Below, in pieces: positions 16,912-23,519 of a DNA stretch of 64,000 nucleotides (its first letter is position 1; each line of letters starts with the position of its first letter). The stretch is from Gemmatimonadales bacterium (GTDB lineage: Bacteria; Gemmatimonadota; Gemmatimonadetes; Gemmatimonadales; GWC2-71-9), in the NCBI GenBank assembly GCA_025934955.1, contig JAICWE010000007.1:1-64000 (forward strand). Direction: 5' to 3'. The notes below the pieces were generated by a model. That model was given only the letters and a program-made list of their open reading frames with translations. It made no database searches and was not told the DNA's origin. Position numbers and translations under genes: made by a program.

Positions 16912-17342
16912 CCGGCGCCGACCTGCTGCTGGCGCAGGAGGGCGACGCCGATCGCGAGCTGACGTTGCGCGCGCTCCGCCAGGCGGCGCCCGACGTGCGC
17001 GTCGCGGTCGCGCGGGACGGCGCGGAGGCACTCGACTTCCTGCTCGCGACCGGCGAGCACGCAGCGCGCGCGGCGCTTCCGCCGGTCGCGGCCGCGCTGA
17101 TCGATCTGCGCCTGGCGCGGCTCGACGGCTTCAGCGTCCTCGAGCGGCTGCGTGCCGAGCGGCGTACGGCGCTGCTGCCGGTGGTGGTGCTGAGCGCATC
17201 CACCGACGCCGCCGACCGCGAGCGCGCGTATCGCCTCGGCGCCAACAGCTACGTCGAGATCGGGCTCGACTACCCCACGTTCGCCGGTGCCATCGGCATG
17301 GCGGCGCGCTACTGGACCGGCGTAAACCGCCCGGTCCGCTAG
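16908..17342 (+). CDS. Rcp1-like response regulator lacking the conserved lysine
   Basis: This 144-residue protein is a single receiver domain of the Rcp1 group, the usual partner of phytochrome-type kinases. The phospho-acceptor is Asp66 (LIDLRL), and acidic residues are present at the start (QEGDAD). VVVLSAST supplies the conserved Thr/Ser. The nearly invariant Lys near the C-terminus, normally in NSYxxKP, is replaced: residues 114-119 read NSYVEI with Ile118 at the Lys position. Receivers without this Lys often fail to switch normally. The GTG start overlaps the kinase stop (GTGA), so the two proteins are made together. There is no DNA-binding output domain; output must be by protein contact. 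Confidence 0.88.
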   Translation: MTGADLLLAQEGDADRELTLRALRQAAPDVRVAVARDGAEALDFLLATGEHAARAALPPVAAALIDLRLARLDGFSVLERLRAERRTALLPVVVLSASTDAADRERAYRLGANSYVEIGLDYPTFAGAIGMAARYWTGVNRPVR

Positions 17343-17345
17343 ATT
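17340..17345 (+). promoter_or_regulatory. Possible -10 box (TAGATT) before MBL/rhodanese gene
   Basis: TAGATT lies five nt before the ATG at 17351 and overlaps the response-regulator stop codon. No Shine-Dalgarno precedes this gene. It resembles the leaderless pattern seen at four other genes here, but with five rather than six nt, and part of the match is the stop codon, so support is weaker. Confidence 0.25.
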
Positions 17346-17350
17346 CCGGC

Positions 17351-18778
17351 ATGCTGATCAGACGCCTCTTTGACCACCAGCTCGCGCAGGCGAGTTGGCT
17401 CGTCGGCTGCGCCGCGACCGGCGAGGCGATCATCGTGGACCCCAACCGCCGGATCGAGCAGTACCTCGATGCCGCGCGTGAGGCGGGGCTCCGCGTCACC
17501 CACGTCACCGAGACCCACATCCACGCCGACTTCGTCTCCGGCAGCCGCGAGCTGGCGGCGCGGACCGGCGCGCGGCTCCTGCTCTCCGCCGAAGGCGGCA
17601 CCGACTGGCAATATGGCTACGCCGCCGAGGCCAACGCCACGCTGCTGCACGACGGCGACAGCTTCATGGTGGGCCGGGTGCGCGTCGCGGCCAGGCACAC
17701 GCCGGGACACACGCCGGAGCACCTGAGCTTCCTCGTCACCGACACGGCGACGAGCGACCGGCCGATCGGCGCGTTCACCGGCGACTTCATCTTCGTGGGC
17801 GATGTCGGCCGGCCCGATCTGCTGGAGCGCGCGGCGCACGTCGCCGGCAGCATGGACGCGAGCGCGCGCGCGCTCTTCCGCTCGCTCCAGAGCTTCAGCC
17901 AGCTCCCCGATTACCTGCAGCTCTGGCCCGGCCACGGCGCGGGCTCCGCCTGCGGCAAGGCGCTGGGCGAGCTGCCGCAAACGACGCTCGGCTACGAGCG
18001 GCTATCGAATTGGGCGTTCGGCATTGACGACGAGGAGACGTTCGTGCGCGAGGTCCTCAGGGGCCAGCCGGAGGCGCCGCGCTACTTCGCGCAAATGAAG
18101 CGGATCAACCGCGACGGCCCGCGAGAGCGCGATGCGGGCCCCCCGCCGCCCGAGCTCGGCGCCGCAGCACTCGGCCCGCTGCTCGAGGCGCACGCCGTGG
18201 TCGTGGACCTCCGGTCCGCAACGCAGTTCGCCGAGCGGCACGTCAGCGGCAGCATCAACATCCCCGATGGGCGCCAGCTGCTCACTTGGGCCGGGTGGCT
18301 GCTGCCCTACGACCGCGACATCCACCTGCTCGGCGCAGAGCCGGCGCGCATCGGTGCGGTGCTCGCGGAACTCGCGACGATAGGACTCGATCGCGTCGCC
18401 GGATGGTTTCCTCCCGCGGTGGTCGATGCGTGGGCCCGATCCGGTGGTAGCATCGAGTCGGTGCCGCAGTGGACGCCGGCGCAGCTGGCCGCGGAGCGGA
18501 CGCGCGGCAACGTGCAGATCGTGGACGTGCGCTGGCCCCACGAATGGGAGACCGGACACATCGCCGGCGCCGCCCACGTACCGGTGCCCAACCTCGCCGC
18601 GCAGATCGCCGCGCTCCCGGCGGACGCGACCCTCGTGCTCCACTGCCAGGGCGGCGGCCGTTCCGCCATCGCGGCGAGCCTGGCGCGGGCGGCGGGGCGC
18701 AAGGCGGTCAATCTCGCCGGCGGCTACGGCGCGTGGGTGGCGGCCGGCCTGCCGACGGAGACTGGGCCCGGGGAGTGA
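17351..18778 (+). CDS. Persulfide dioxygenase-like metallo-beta-lactamase with two rhodanese domains
   Basis: This 475-residue cytoplasmic protein has an MBL fold (about 1-250) with the iron-binding ETHIHADF motif, HTPGHTPEH and GDFIFVGDVGRPD, as in ETHE1/CstB-like enzymes that oxidise glutathione or CoA persulfide to sulfite. Two rhodanese domains follow. The first (about 265-355) has no catalytic Cys. The second (about 365-470) has the active loop HCQGGGRS, which can carry sulfur. The Phe in place of the last His of HxHxDH matches the mono-iron members. It probably detoxifies sulfide and persulfide. It starts eight nt after the response-regulator gene, and its stop overlaps the ATG of the GGDEF gene. 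Confidence 0.88.
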   Translation: MLIRRLFDHQLAQASWLVGCAATGEAIIVDPNRRIEQYLDAAREAGLRVTHVTETHIHADFVSGSRELAARTGARLLLSAEGGTDWQYGYAAEANATLLHDGDSFMVGRVRVAARHTPGHTPEHLSFLVTDTATSDRPIGAFTGDFIFVGDVGRPDLLERAAHVAGSMDASARALFRSLQSFSQLPDYLQLWPGHGAGSACGKALGELPQTTLGYERLSNWAFGIDDEETFVREVLRGQPEAPRYFAQMKRINRDGPRERDAGPPPPELGAAALGPLLEAHAVVVDLRSATQFAERHVSGSINIPDGRQLLTWAGWLLPYDRDIHLLGAEPARIGAVLAELATIGLDRVAGWFPPAVVDAWARSGGSIESVPQWTPAQLAAERTRGNVQIVDVRWPHEWETGHIAGAAHVPVPNLAAQIAALPADATLVLHCQGGGRSAIAASLARAAGRKAVNLAGGYGAWVAAGLPTETGPGE

Positions 18779-19629
18779 TGCTGCTGGACGGCCTCGACGC
18801 GACGCCGCGCCGCACCGTCGTCGGCGGCGCGGTCGTGCTCGCGGTGCTCATCGGCGTTGCCCACGAGCTGGTCGGCGCCGAGTACTCGTTTCACCTCTTC
18901 TATCTGCTGCCGGTCTGCCTCGCCGCATGGCGCGCGGGCCAGCGTCCCGGACTCGCGGTTGCCGCACTCTGCGCGCTCGCGTGGCTGGCGGTGGACGCGC
19001 TGGCGCACCGGCCGGTCGGCCTTGTGCTGTGGAATGGCGCCGGGCGATTCGCGTCGTTCGCCGTGGTGGCCGTCGTCGTGGCGGCGCTCCGCTCGGCGGT
19101 GGAGATCGAAGCCGCCGCGGCGCGCACCGATTTCCTCACCGGTCTCCCCAACCTGCGCGCCTTCCGCGACGTCGCCGAGCTGGAGCTCAAGCGGCTGCAG
19201 CGCTTCCAGCAGCCGCTGACCGTCGCGTATCTCGACCTCGACAACTTCAAGTCGGTGAACGACCGTTACGGGCACCCCGAGGGCGACAAGCTCCTCCGCC
19301 GCGTGGCCGAGGTGCTGCGCGACACGCTGCGCGCGACCGACGTGATCGCGCGGGTCGGTGGCGACGAGTTCGCCATCCTGCTGCCGTTCACCGGCACCGA
19401 CCCGGCCTGGGTGGTGCTCCGGAAGCTGCACAATGCCGTGCGGATCGCCATGCAGGAGGGCGACTGGCCGGTTACCGCGAGCGTCGGCGCCCTCACCTGC
19501 GCACAGGCCCCCGAGAGCGTGGAGGAGCTGCTCCGCATCGCCGACGATTTGATGTACGGCGCCAAGCGCACCGGCAAGAACCGGGTGACGCTGGAGATCT
19601 ACCGGCCTCCGGCAGCAGCGGCCGGCTGA
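18778..19629 (+). CDS. Membrane diguanylate cyclase (GGDEF)
   Basis: This 283-residue protein makes the second messenger cyclic di-GMP. About four membrane helices (residues 14-105) form a compact sensor region like MASE-type domains and are followed by the GGDEF domain (115-275). The active-site loop is intact (GGDEF, 194-198). An inhibitory I-site RATD (185-188) stands exactly five residues upstream, so the enzyme should be active and feedback-inhibited by its product. The ATG shares bases with the upstream stop (TGATG). The position after the sulfide enzyme and kinases suggests it is one output of this signalling run, but co-regulation is inferred only from spacing. Confidence 0.93.
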   Translation: MLLDGLDATPRRTVVGGAVVLAVLIGVAHELVGAEYSFHLFYLLPVCLAAWRAGQRPGLAVAALCALAWLAVDALAHRPVGLVLWNGAGRFASFAVVAVVVAALRSAVEIEAAAARTDFLTGLPNLRAFRDVAELELKRLQRFQQPLTVAYLDLDNFKSVNDRYGHPEGDKLLRRVAEVLRDTLRATDVIARVGGDEFAILLPFTGTDPAWVVLRKLHNAVRIAMQEGDWPVTASVGALTCAQAPESVEELLRIADDLMYGAKRTGKNRVTLEIYRPPAAAAG

Positions 19630-19632
19630 TCG

Positions 19633-19660
19633 GTCAACCCTCGCGTCTCGAGCGGCATCC
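19633..19660 (+). promoter_or_regulatory. ECF-type promoter motif, copy 1 (before sigma gene)
   Basis: The pattern is GTCAACCC (19633-19640), 11 nt, GCGGCATCC (19652-19660). Measured as AAC-N17-CATCC, this matches the spacing of ECF sigma promoters (AAC-type -35 and short -10). The same two blocks at identical spacing recur at 21765-21792. The -10-like block ends seven nt before the proposed GTG start, so the sigma mRNA may be leaderless, or translation may begin further downstream. Confidence 0.65.
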
Positions 19661-19667
19661 CAGCGAC

Positions 19668-20270
19668 GTGCCCGCGATCTCTCCCGCCGTCTTCGGCCTG
19701 CCGCTTCCCGCGCTCCGTCGCGATGCCGACCCCGCGTCGCCGCCGTCCGCCGACCGTCTGCCGGCATTGGTGAAGCGGGCCCAGGCCGGCGACGACGCCG
19801 CATTCGGCCTGCTCTACCGCGAATGCCGCGGCCGGATCTACGCGCTCTGTCTCCGACTCGAGGCCGACGCGGCGCGGGCCGACGAGTTGATGCAGGACGT
19901 CTTCGTCCGGGCGTGGGAACGGCTTGGCAGCTTCCGGGGCGAGAGCCGCTTTTCGACGTGGCTGCACCGGCTGGCGGTGAACGTGGTGCTCCAGGATCGG
20001 CGTGCGAGCTGGCGGCGGGAGCGCCGGGTGCTCGCCACGCCGGACGATCAGATCGAACGCCTGCCTGCCGTCGCCCGGCCGACTCCGCCATCCGGTGACC
20101 TCGACGATGCGCTGCCGCGGCTTCCACCCGGCGCGCGCGCCGTCTTCGTCCTGCACGACATCGAGGGCTATCCGCACGAGGAGATCGCCGCGATGCTCGG
20201 CGTCGCCGTGGGCACCAGCAAGACCCAGCTCTTCCGTGCGCGGCGCATGCTGCGGGAGGCACTCGGATGA
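19668..20270 (+). CDS. ECF sigma factor (RpoE-like)
   Basis: This 200-residue sigma-70-family protein has region 2 at about residues 30-98 (AFGLLYRECRGRIYALCLRL, the DELMQDVFVRAWE promoter-opening helix, FSTWLHRLAVNVVL) and region 4 at about 140-195 (LPPGARAVFVLHDIEGYPHEEIAAMLGVAVGTSKTQLFRARRMLRE). Its four-nt overlap with the next gene, a zinc-finger anti-sigma factor, is the standard ECF arrangement. The GTG at 19668 gives a rather long N-terminus of about 30 residues before region 2; a start further in, for example GTG at 19770, cannot be excluded. An exact copy of a promoter-like motif before this gene and before 21820 suggests it drives its own operon. Confidence 0.93.
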   Translation: MPAISPAVFGLPLPALRRDADPASPPSADRLPALVKRAQAGDDAAFGLLYRECRGRIYALCLRLEADAARADELMQDVFVRAWERLGSFRGESRFSTWLHRLAVNVVLQDRRASWRRERRVLATPDDQIERLPAVARPTPPSGDLDDALPRLPPGARAVFVLHDIEGYPHEEIAAMLGVAVGTSKTQLFRARRMLREALG

Positions 20271-20893
20271 CGGGCTGCGAGCGGGCGCGCGAGCGGGTGG
20301 ATGCGTACGTCGCCGGGCGGCTCACGGCCGACGAGGCGGCGGAGCTCGAGACCCACCTCACGATGTGCGATGCGTGCCGGCGGGACGAGCAGGCGGCGCG
20401 TGCCCTTGCGCCGATGATCGCGCGGCTGCCGCGCGAGATCGAGCCGCCGACCGATCCATGGCCCGCCATCCGTGGCCGCCTGCACCCACGGCCGCGCCGC
20501 GCTCGCCCGCTGCTGCTCGCCGCCGCGATCGCCGCGTCGCTCCTGCTGGCGGCCCTGGGCGCGCTGCGACTCACCCGGCGTGCCGCGCGCCCGCTCGCCG
20601 TCGCGCCGCCGCCCGCGCCGTCATTCGTGGCGATCTCCGCCGCCGGCGCGCGGACCTACGCCGCGGCGGACGCGGAGGCGAGTGCGGATCTTCAGCGACG
20701 GGGTGCCGAGTCGCGCTCGCCCGCCGCCTCGTCGCTCGCGCGTCATCTGCGCGCGGTGGATCAGGCCATCGCCGAGTCGCGCGCCGCGCTGGCGGCGGAC
20801 CCGCACAACCCCGATCTCGCCGCGCTGCTTCGCGGGGCGTACCGCCAGAAGCTCGACCTGCTGCTCGCGGCCTCGCTGCCGCCGCGGAGCTGA
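20267..20893 (+). CDS. Anti-sigma factor with zinc-binding ASD and one membrane helix
   Basis: This 208-residue protein has an N-terminal zinc anti-sigma domain with the HxxxCxxC signature (His30, Cys34, Cys37) and a further Cys4. A membrane helix follows at about 78-100, then a periplasmic region rich in helices (SLARHLRAVDQAIAESRAALAADP). It should hold the ECF sigma factor at the membrane until an envelope or redox signal releases it. Its ATG overlaps the sigma-factor stop (ATGA). The periplasmic part ends in a hydrophobic LDLLLAASL helix. The signal could act through the periplasmic part or through zinc-thiol oxidation; the sequence does not say which. Confidence 0.88.
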   Translation: MTGCERARERVDAYVAGRLTADEAAELETHLTMCDACRRDEQAARALAPMIARLPREIEPPTDPWPAIRGRLHPRPRRARPLLLAAAIAASLLLAALGALRLTRRAARPLAVAPPPAPSFVAISAAGARTYAAADAEASADLQRRGAESRSPAASSLARHLRAVDQAIAESRAALAADPHNPDLAALLRGAYRQKLDLLLAASLPPRS

Positions 20894-20895
20894 GC

Positions 20896-21762
20896 GTGCG
20901 CGCCGTCGCCTCACTCATTGTCCTGCTGCTGCCGGCGCACGCGGTGCTGGCGCAGCTGCCGGCCGCGCGGGGACTCGCCGTCGATCGCGACGTCGCCGTG
21001 CGGGTCTACAATCCGTCCGGGGACACGCGCATCACCGGCTGGGATCACGACAGCGTCGCGGCGGTCGCGGCGCCGGCCACCGGTGCCCTCGTGTTCGTCG
21101 GCAGCCGCGGTGCGGTCAAGGTCGGGCTCGACTCCATCGCCGCGGCGGCGGGCGGTACGCCGCTCGAGGTGCGGGTGCCGGCGGGTGCCCGGGTGTGGGT
21201 GCAGGGCGGCAGCGGCACGGTGGAGGCGACCGGCATCACGGGCGAGCTCGACCTGCACACCGTCGAAGGCCACATCCGCGTCGAAGGCGCGCCGGCGCGC
21301 GTCACGGCGGAGGCGGTGGACGGCGACATCGACGTCGAGGGGCGCGCCGCGACCACCGATGTGCGGACCGCCGGCGGCACGATCACGCTCCGCTACCTGC
21401 GCGGCGAATGCACCGCGACTTCGGTGAGCGGGCCCATTCGCCTCGGCGGCGCCGATCTGCTGCGGGGGCGGCTGGAGACCATCTCGGGCGAGATCTCGTT
21501 CAAGGGACGAATCCAGCGCGGTGGCGTGGTGGAGGCGCAGTCGCACAGCGGACTGATCGAACTGCGCCTCCCGCCCGACGTCAGCGCCGACTTCGATCTC
21601 ACGGCGTATCAGTCGTCGGTGGAGAGCGAGCTGGGACCGGCGAGCGCGGCGGCCCGGCATCGCCACTTCTCGCTCAACGGCGGCAGTGCGCTCATCGTCG
21701 CGCGCACCTTCAAGGGCGCGGTGCGCGTGGTGAAGCAGCCGCTGCCCGAGACGCTTCCCTAG
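20896..21762 (+). CDS. Exported DUF4097-type beta-helix adhesin-like protein
   Basis: This 288-residue protein has a signal peptide (residues 1-19, ending HAVLAQ). It is followed by repeating short beta strands of the DUF4097/DUF4098 type, with units such as VEVRVPAGARVWVQGGSG, ITGELDLHTVEGHIRVEG and AVDGDIDVEG that stack into a right-handed parallel beta fold. It has no catalytic motif. It starts two nt after the anti-sigma stop and completes the sigma/anti-sigma operon. In other bacteria DUF4097 proteins are often placed next to ECF sigma/anti-sigma pairs. It may be the envelope-facing partner or sensor of that pair; this is inferred from position. Confidence 0.8.
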   Translation: MRAVASLIVLLLPAHAVLAQLPAARGLAVDRDVAVRVYNPSGDTRITGWDHDSVAAVAAPATGALVFVGSRGAVKVGLDSIAAAAGGTPLEVRVPAGARVWVQGGSGTVEATGITGELDLHTVEGHIRVEGAPARVTAEAVDGDIDVEGRAATTDVRTAGGTITLRYLRGECTATSVSGPIRLGGADLLRGRLETISGEISFKGRIQRGGVVEAQSHSGLIELRLPPDVSADFDLTAYQSSVESELGPASAAARHRHFSLNGGSALIVARTFKGAVRVVKQPLPETLP

Positions 21763-21764
21763 CC

Positions 21765-21792
21765 GTCAACCCGCCGCGCGCGGGCGGCATCC
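21765..21792 (+). promoter_or_regulatory. ECF-type promoter motif, copy 2
   Basis: GTCAACCC (21765-21772), 11 nt, GCGGCATCC (21784-21792): identical blocks and spacing to 19633-19660, with a different spacer sequence. The ATG of the next gene is 27 nt downstream of the -10-like block, and CGGAGG lies between, so a normal short leader would result. It starts two nt after the stop of the preceding gene. Confidence 0.7.
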
Positions 21793-21819
21793 GAGAAGTA
21801 CACCTTTTCGGAGGCTCCC

Positions 21820-22284
21820 ATGCCGCTCGCACTGCTCCGCGCCGTTGCGTTCGCCGCCACCCTCGCCGCCGGACCGCCCTGGATCTCGATCGAGCTCCCC
21901 GCCAACCCGATGGACCCGTCCGCCCACGGCGCCTTCCTGCTGGTACACACCTATCACCATCGCGCCGTCACCGGTGACATGCCGCACGGCCGCGCCGTCG
22001 GCGTGGTGGACGGGGAGCGCCGCACCGTCGAGCTGTCGTTCGAGCGGACCGGGACGCCCGGCGTGCTCGCGCTGCGCAAGAGCTGGCCATCGGAGGGAAG
22101 CTGGGTGCTGGTGATCAGCGTCGGCGAGGAGCACGGCAGCGCCACGGCGCTGGTGCGGCTGGCCGCCGACGGCAGCGTGCGCGGAGTGGACGTGCCGACG
22201 GAGCAGCGGAACGGCTACCTGCTGCCGAAGCAGGTGAGCGACGCGGACGTGGACGCGGCGCTCCGGACGCTCGCCGCGCGCTGA
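21820..22284 (+). CDS. Small exported protein, putative ECF target
   Basis: This 154-residue protein of unknown function has a short signal peptide (residues 1-17, ending in LAAGP). The mature part is mostly beta, with one His-rich spot (TYHHRAV) and a C-terminal helix (SDADVDAALRTLAAR). CGGAGG lies five nt before the ATG. It follows the ECF operon after 57 nt. The gap holds the same bipartite promoter motif that precedes the sigma gene, so I infer that it is transcribed by that sigma factor. The charge and strand pattern would suit a ligand-binding or protective envelope protein, but no domain is recognised. Confidence 0.7.
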   Translation: MPLALLRAVAFAATLAAGPPWISIELPANPMDPSAHGAFLLVHTYHHRAVTGDMPHGRAVGVVDGERRTVELSFERTGTPGVLALRKSWPSEGSWVLVISVGEEHGSATALVRLAADGSVRGVDVPTEQRNGYLLPKQVSDADVDAALRTLAAR

Positions 22285-22297
22285 CGCCGTAGCGGCG

Positions 22298-22311
22298 GGC
22301 GGGCGCCCGCC
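22298..22311. terminator. GC palindrome between convergent genes
   Basis: GGCGGGCGCCCGCC is a 14-base perfect palindrome located between the stop at 22284 and the convergent lipoprotein stop at 22311. It could form a short hairpin terminator on either strand. It lacks a T-run. Confidence 0.35.
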
Positions 22312-23519
22312 TAACGCCTCAGCGCGTAGAGTCGCACGTGGTCGACGTCGTCCGCGTCCTTCCAGCGCCCCAGCAGGTAGTCGCGGCCGACGTCGTACAG
22401 CGTGAACCGGTCCGGCAGCGCCACCGTACCGAGCCAGCGCCCGTCCGGTGCGAAGACGTCGCGCCGCGGCGGGCGCTCCGCGACGTGGCGGCTCCGGTCC
22501 ACCCACAGCTCGCCGCCGGGACCGAACACGAGGTCGCCGAACGCGGGCATCGTCTTCGGATACGGAATGGAGCTCCAGAAGCGCCGCAGCGGCGCCCGTT
22601 CCTCCGGCATCGCCACCGGCGCGAGCACGCCGGCGATCACCCGCGTCGTGTCGTCCGCCGTCACCGCCATCGCCCGCGCCGCGCGGCGCACGCTTCGACG
22701 CAACCGCCCGTCGCCGCCGTACACCCCGATCTCGTAGCGGCTGCCGTCGCCATACGCGAAGAGGTCGCCGGACACCGCCGTTTGCGCCGCGCGCCCGAAT
22801 GGGAGCCGCACCGGGCGCACGCCGTTGGGCAGCCGCTCGACGTACAGCTCGTCACTCCAGAACGCGCCGATCTCGCGAGGCACGCCCTCGGGACCGATTG
22901 TCCAGTAGCGCACCCGCTGCCGCACCACACCGGTTCGGCGCACGCTGTCCAGGTTGACCAGCGACGCGGCCAGCAACGTGCTCGACCCCAGCACGCCGAT
23001 GCCCTGGCGCGCGGCCGCGGTATCCGGCAGCGTGAGCGTCCGCGCGACGCGCCCGTCGGGCGCGAACACGGTCAGCCGGGCCGCGTCACGGTCCCACGCG
23101 GCCAGCGTGTCGCCCGCGAGCGCCTGGATCCACATCAGCGCGCGGAAGTGGCCGGACTCCGCGCCGCGTCCGCCGAAGCGCCGCAGCAGCACGCCGCGGC
23201 TGTCGAAGACGCGGATCTGTCCCGCCCCGCCGTCCGCGACCGCGATGCGCCCGCTCGGCAGCCGCACGGCGTCGGTGACGGCGATGAAGTCCTGGGCCGA
23301 GTCGCCGGCGACGCCGCCGAGATCGAGTAGCGGCCGCTCGACGACCTGATAGCCGCCGCCCGCAGGCCACGCCGGCGCGGTGCTCTCGACGATGGTGACG
23401 CCGGCGCTGTCGCGCGTGATGGACCGCCCCGCCGGCGCCGCCCGGTGCTCGCACGCCGACAGCACCAGCAACGACAGGAACCCGCATGCGGCCGGCGCGA
23501 GGGAACCCGCCACCCTCAC
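22311..23519 (-). CDS. Lipoprotein with 6-bladed beta-propeller (NHL-like)
   Basis: This 402-residue protein has a lipoprotein signal (lipobox LSAC, Cys at about 23). It is followed by repeating propeller units of the NHL/6-bladed type (FIAVTDAVRLPSGRIAVADGG, IRVFDSRGVLLRRFGGRG, LTVFAPDGRVARTLTLP). Such lipoproteins are common in Gemmatimonadota and Bacteroidota and may act as scaffolds or binding proteins; no enzyme site is seen. The GTG at 23519 overlaps the stop of the kinase gene by four nt, so it is translated after the kinase. This raises the possibility of a kinase-linked envelope sensor. Two blades near the C-terminus are less regular. Confidence 0.8.
   Translation of the reverse strand: MRVAGSLAPAACGFLSLLVLSACEHRAAPAGRSITRDSAGVTIVESTAPAWPAGGGYQVVERPLLDLGGVAGDSAQDFIAVTDAVRLPSGRIAVADGGAGQIRVFDSRGVLLRRFGGRGAESGHFRALMWIQALAGDTLAAWDRDAARLTVFAPDGRVARTLTLPDTAAARQGIGVLGSSTLLAASLVNLDSVRRTGVVRQRVRYWTIGPEGVPREIGAFWSDELYVERLPNGVRPVRLPFGRAAQTAVSGDLFAYGDGSRYEIGVYGGDGRLRRSVRRAARAMAVTADDTTRVIAGVLAPVAMPEERAPLRRFWSSIPYPKTMPAFGDLVFGPGGELWVDRSRHVAERPPRRDVFAPDGRWLGTVALPDRFTLYDVGRDYLLGRWKDADDVDHVRLYALRR

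Noticed and set aside
14155-17031. A long open frame of more than 900 codons antisense to the second histidine kinase
   Set aside because: It is rich in Arg, Ala, His and Gln without hydrophobic spacing or domains, and lies wholly antisense to a kinase with complete motifs. High G+C creates such frames.
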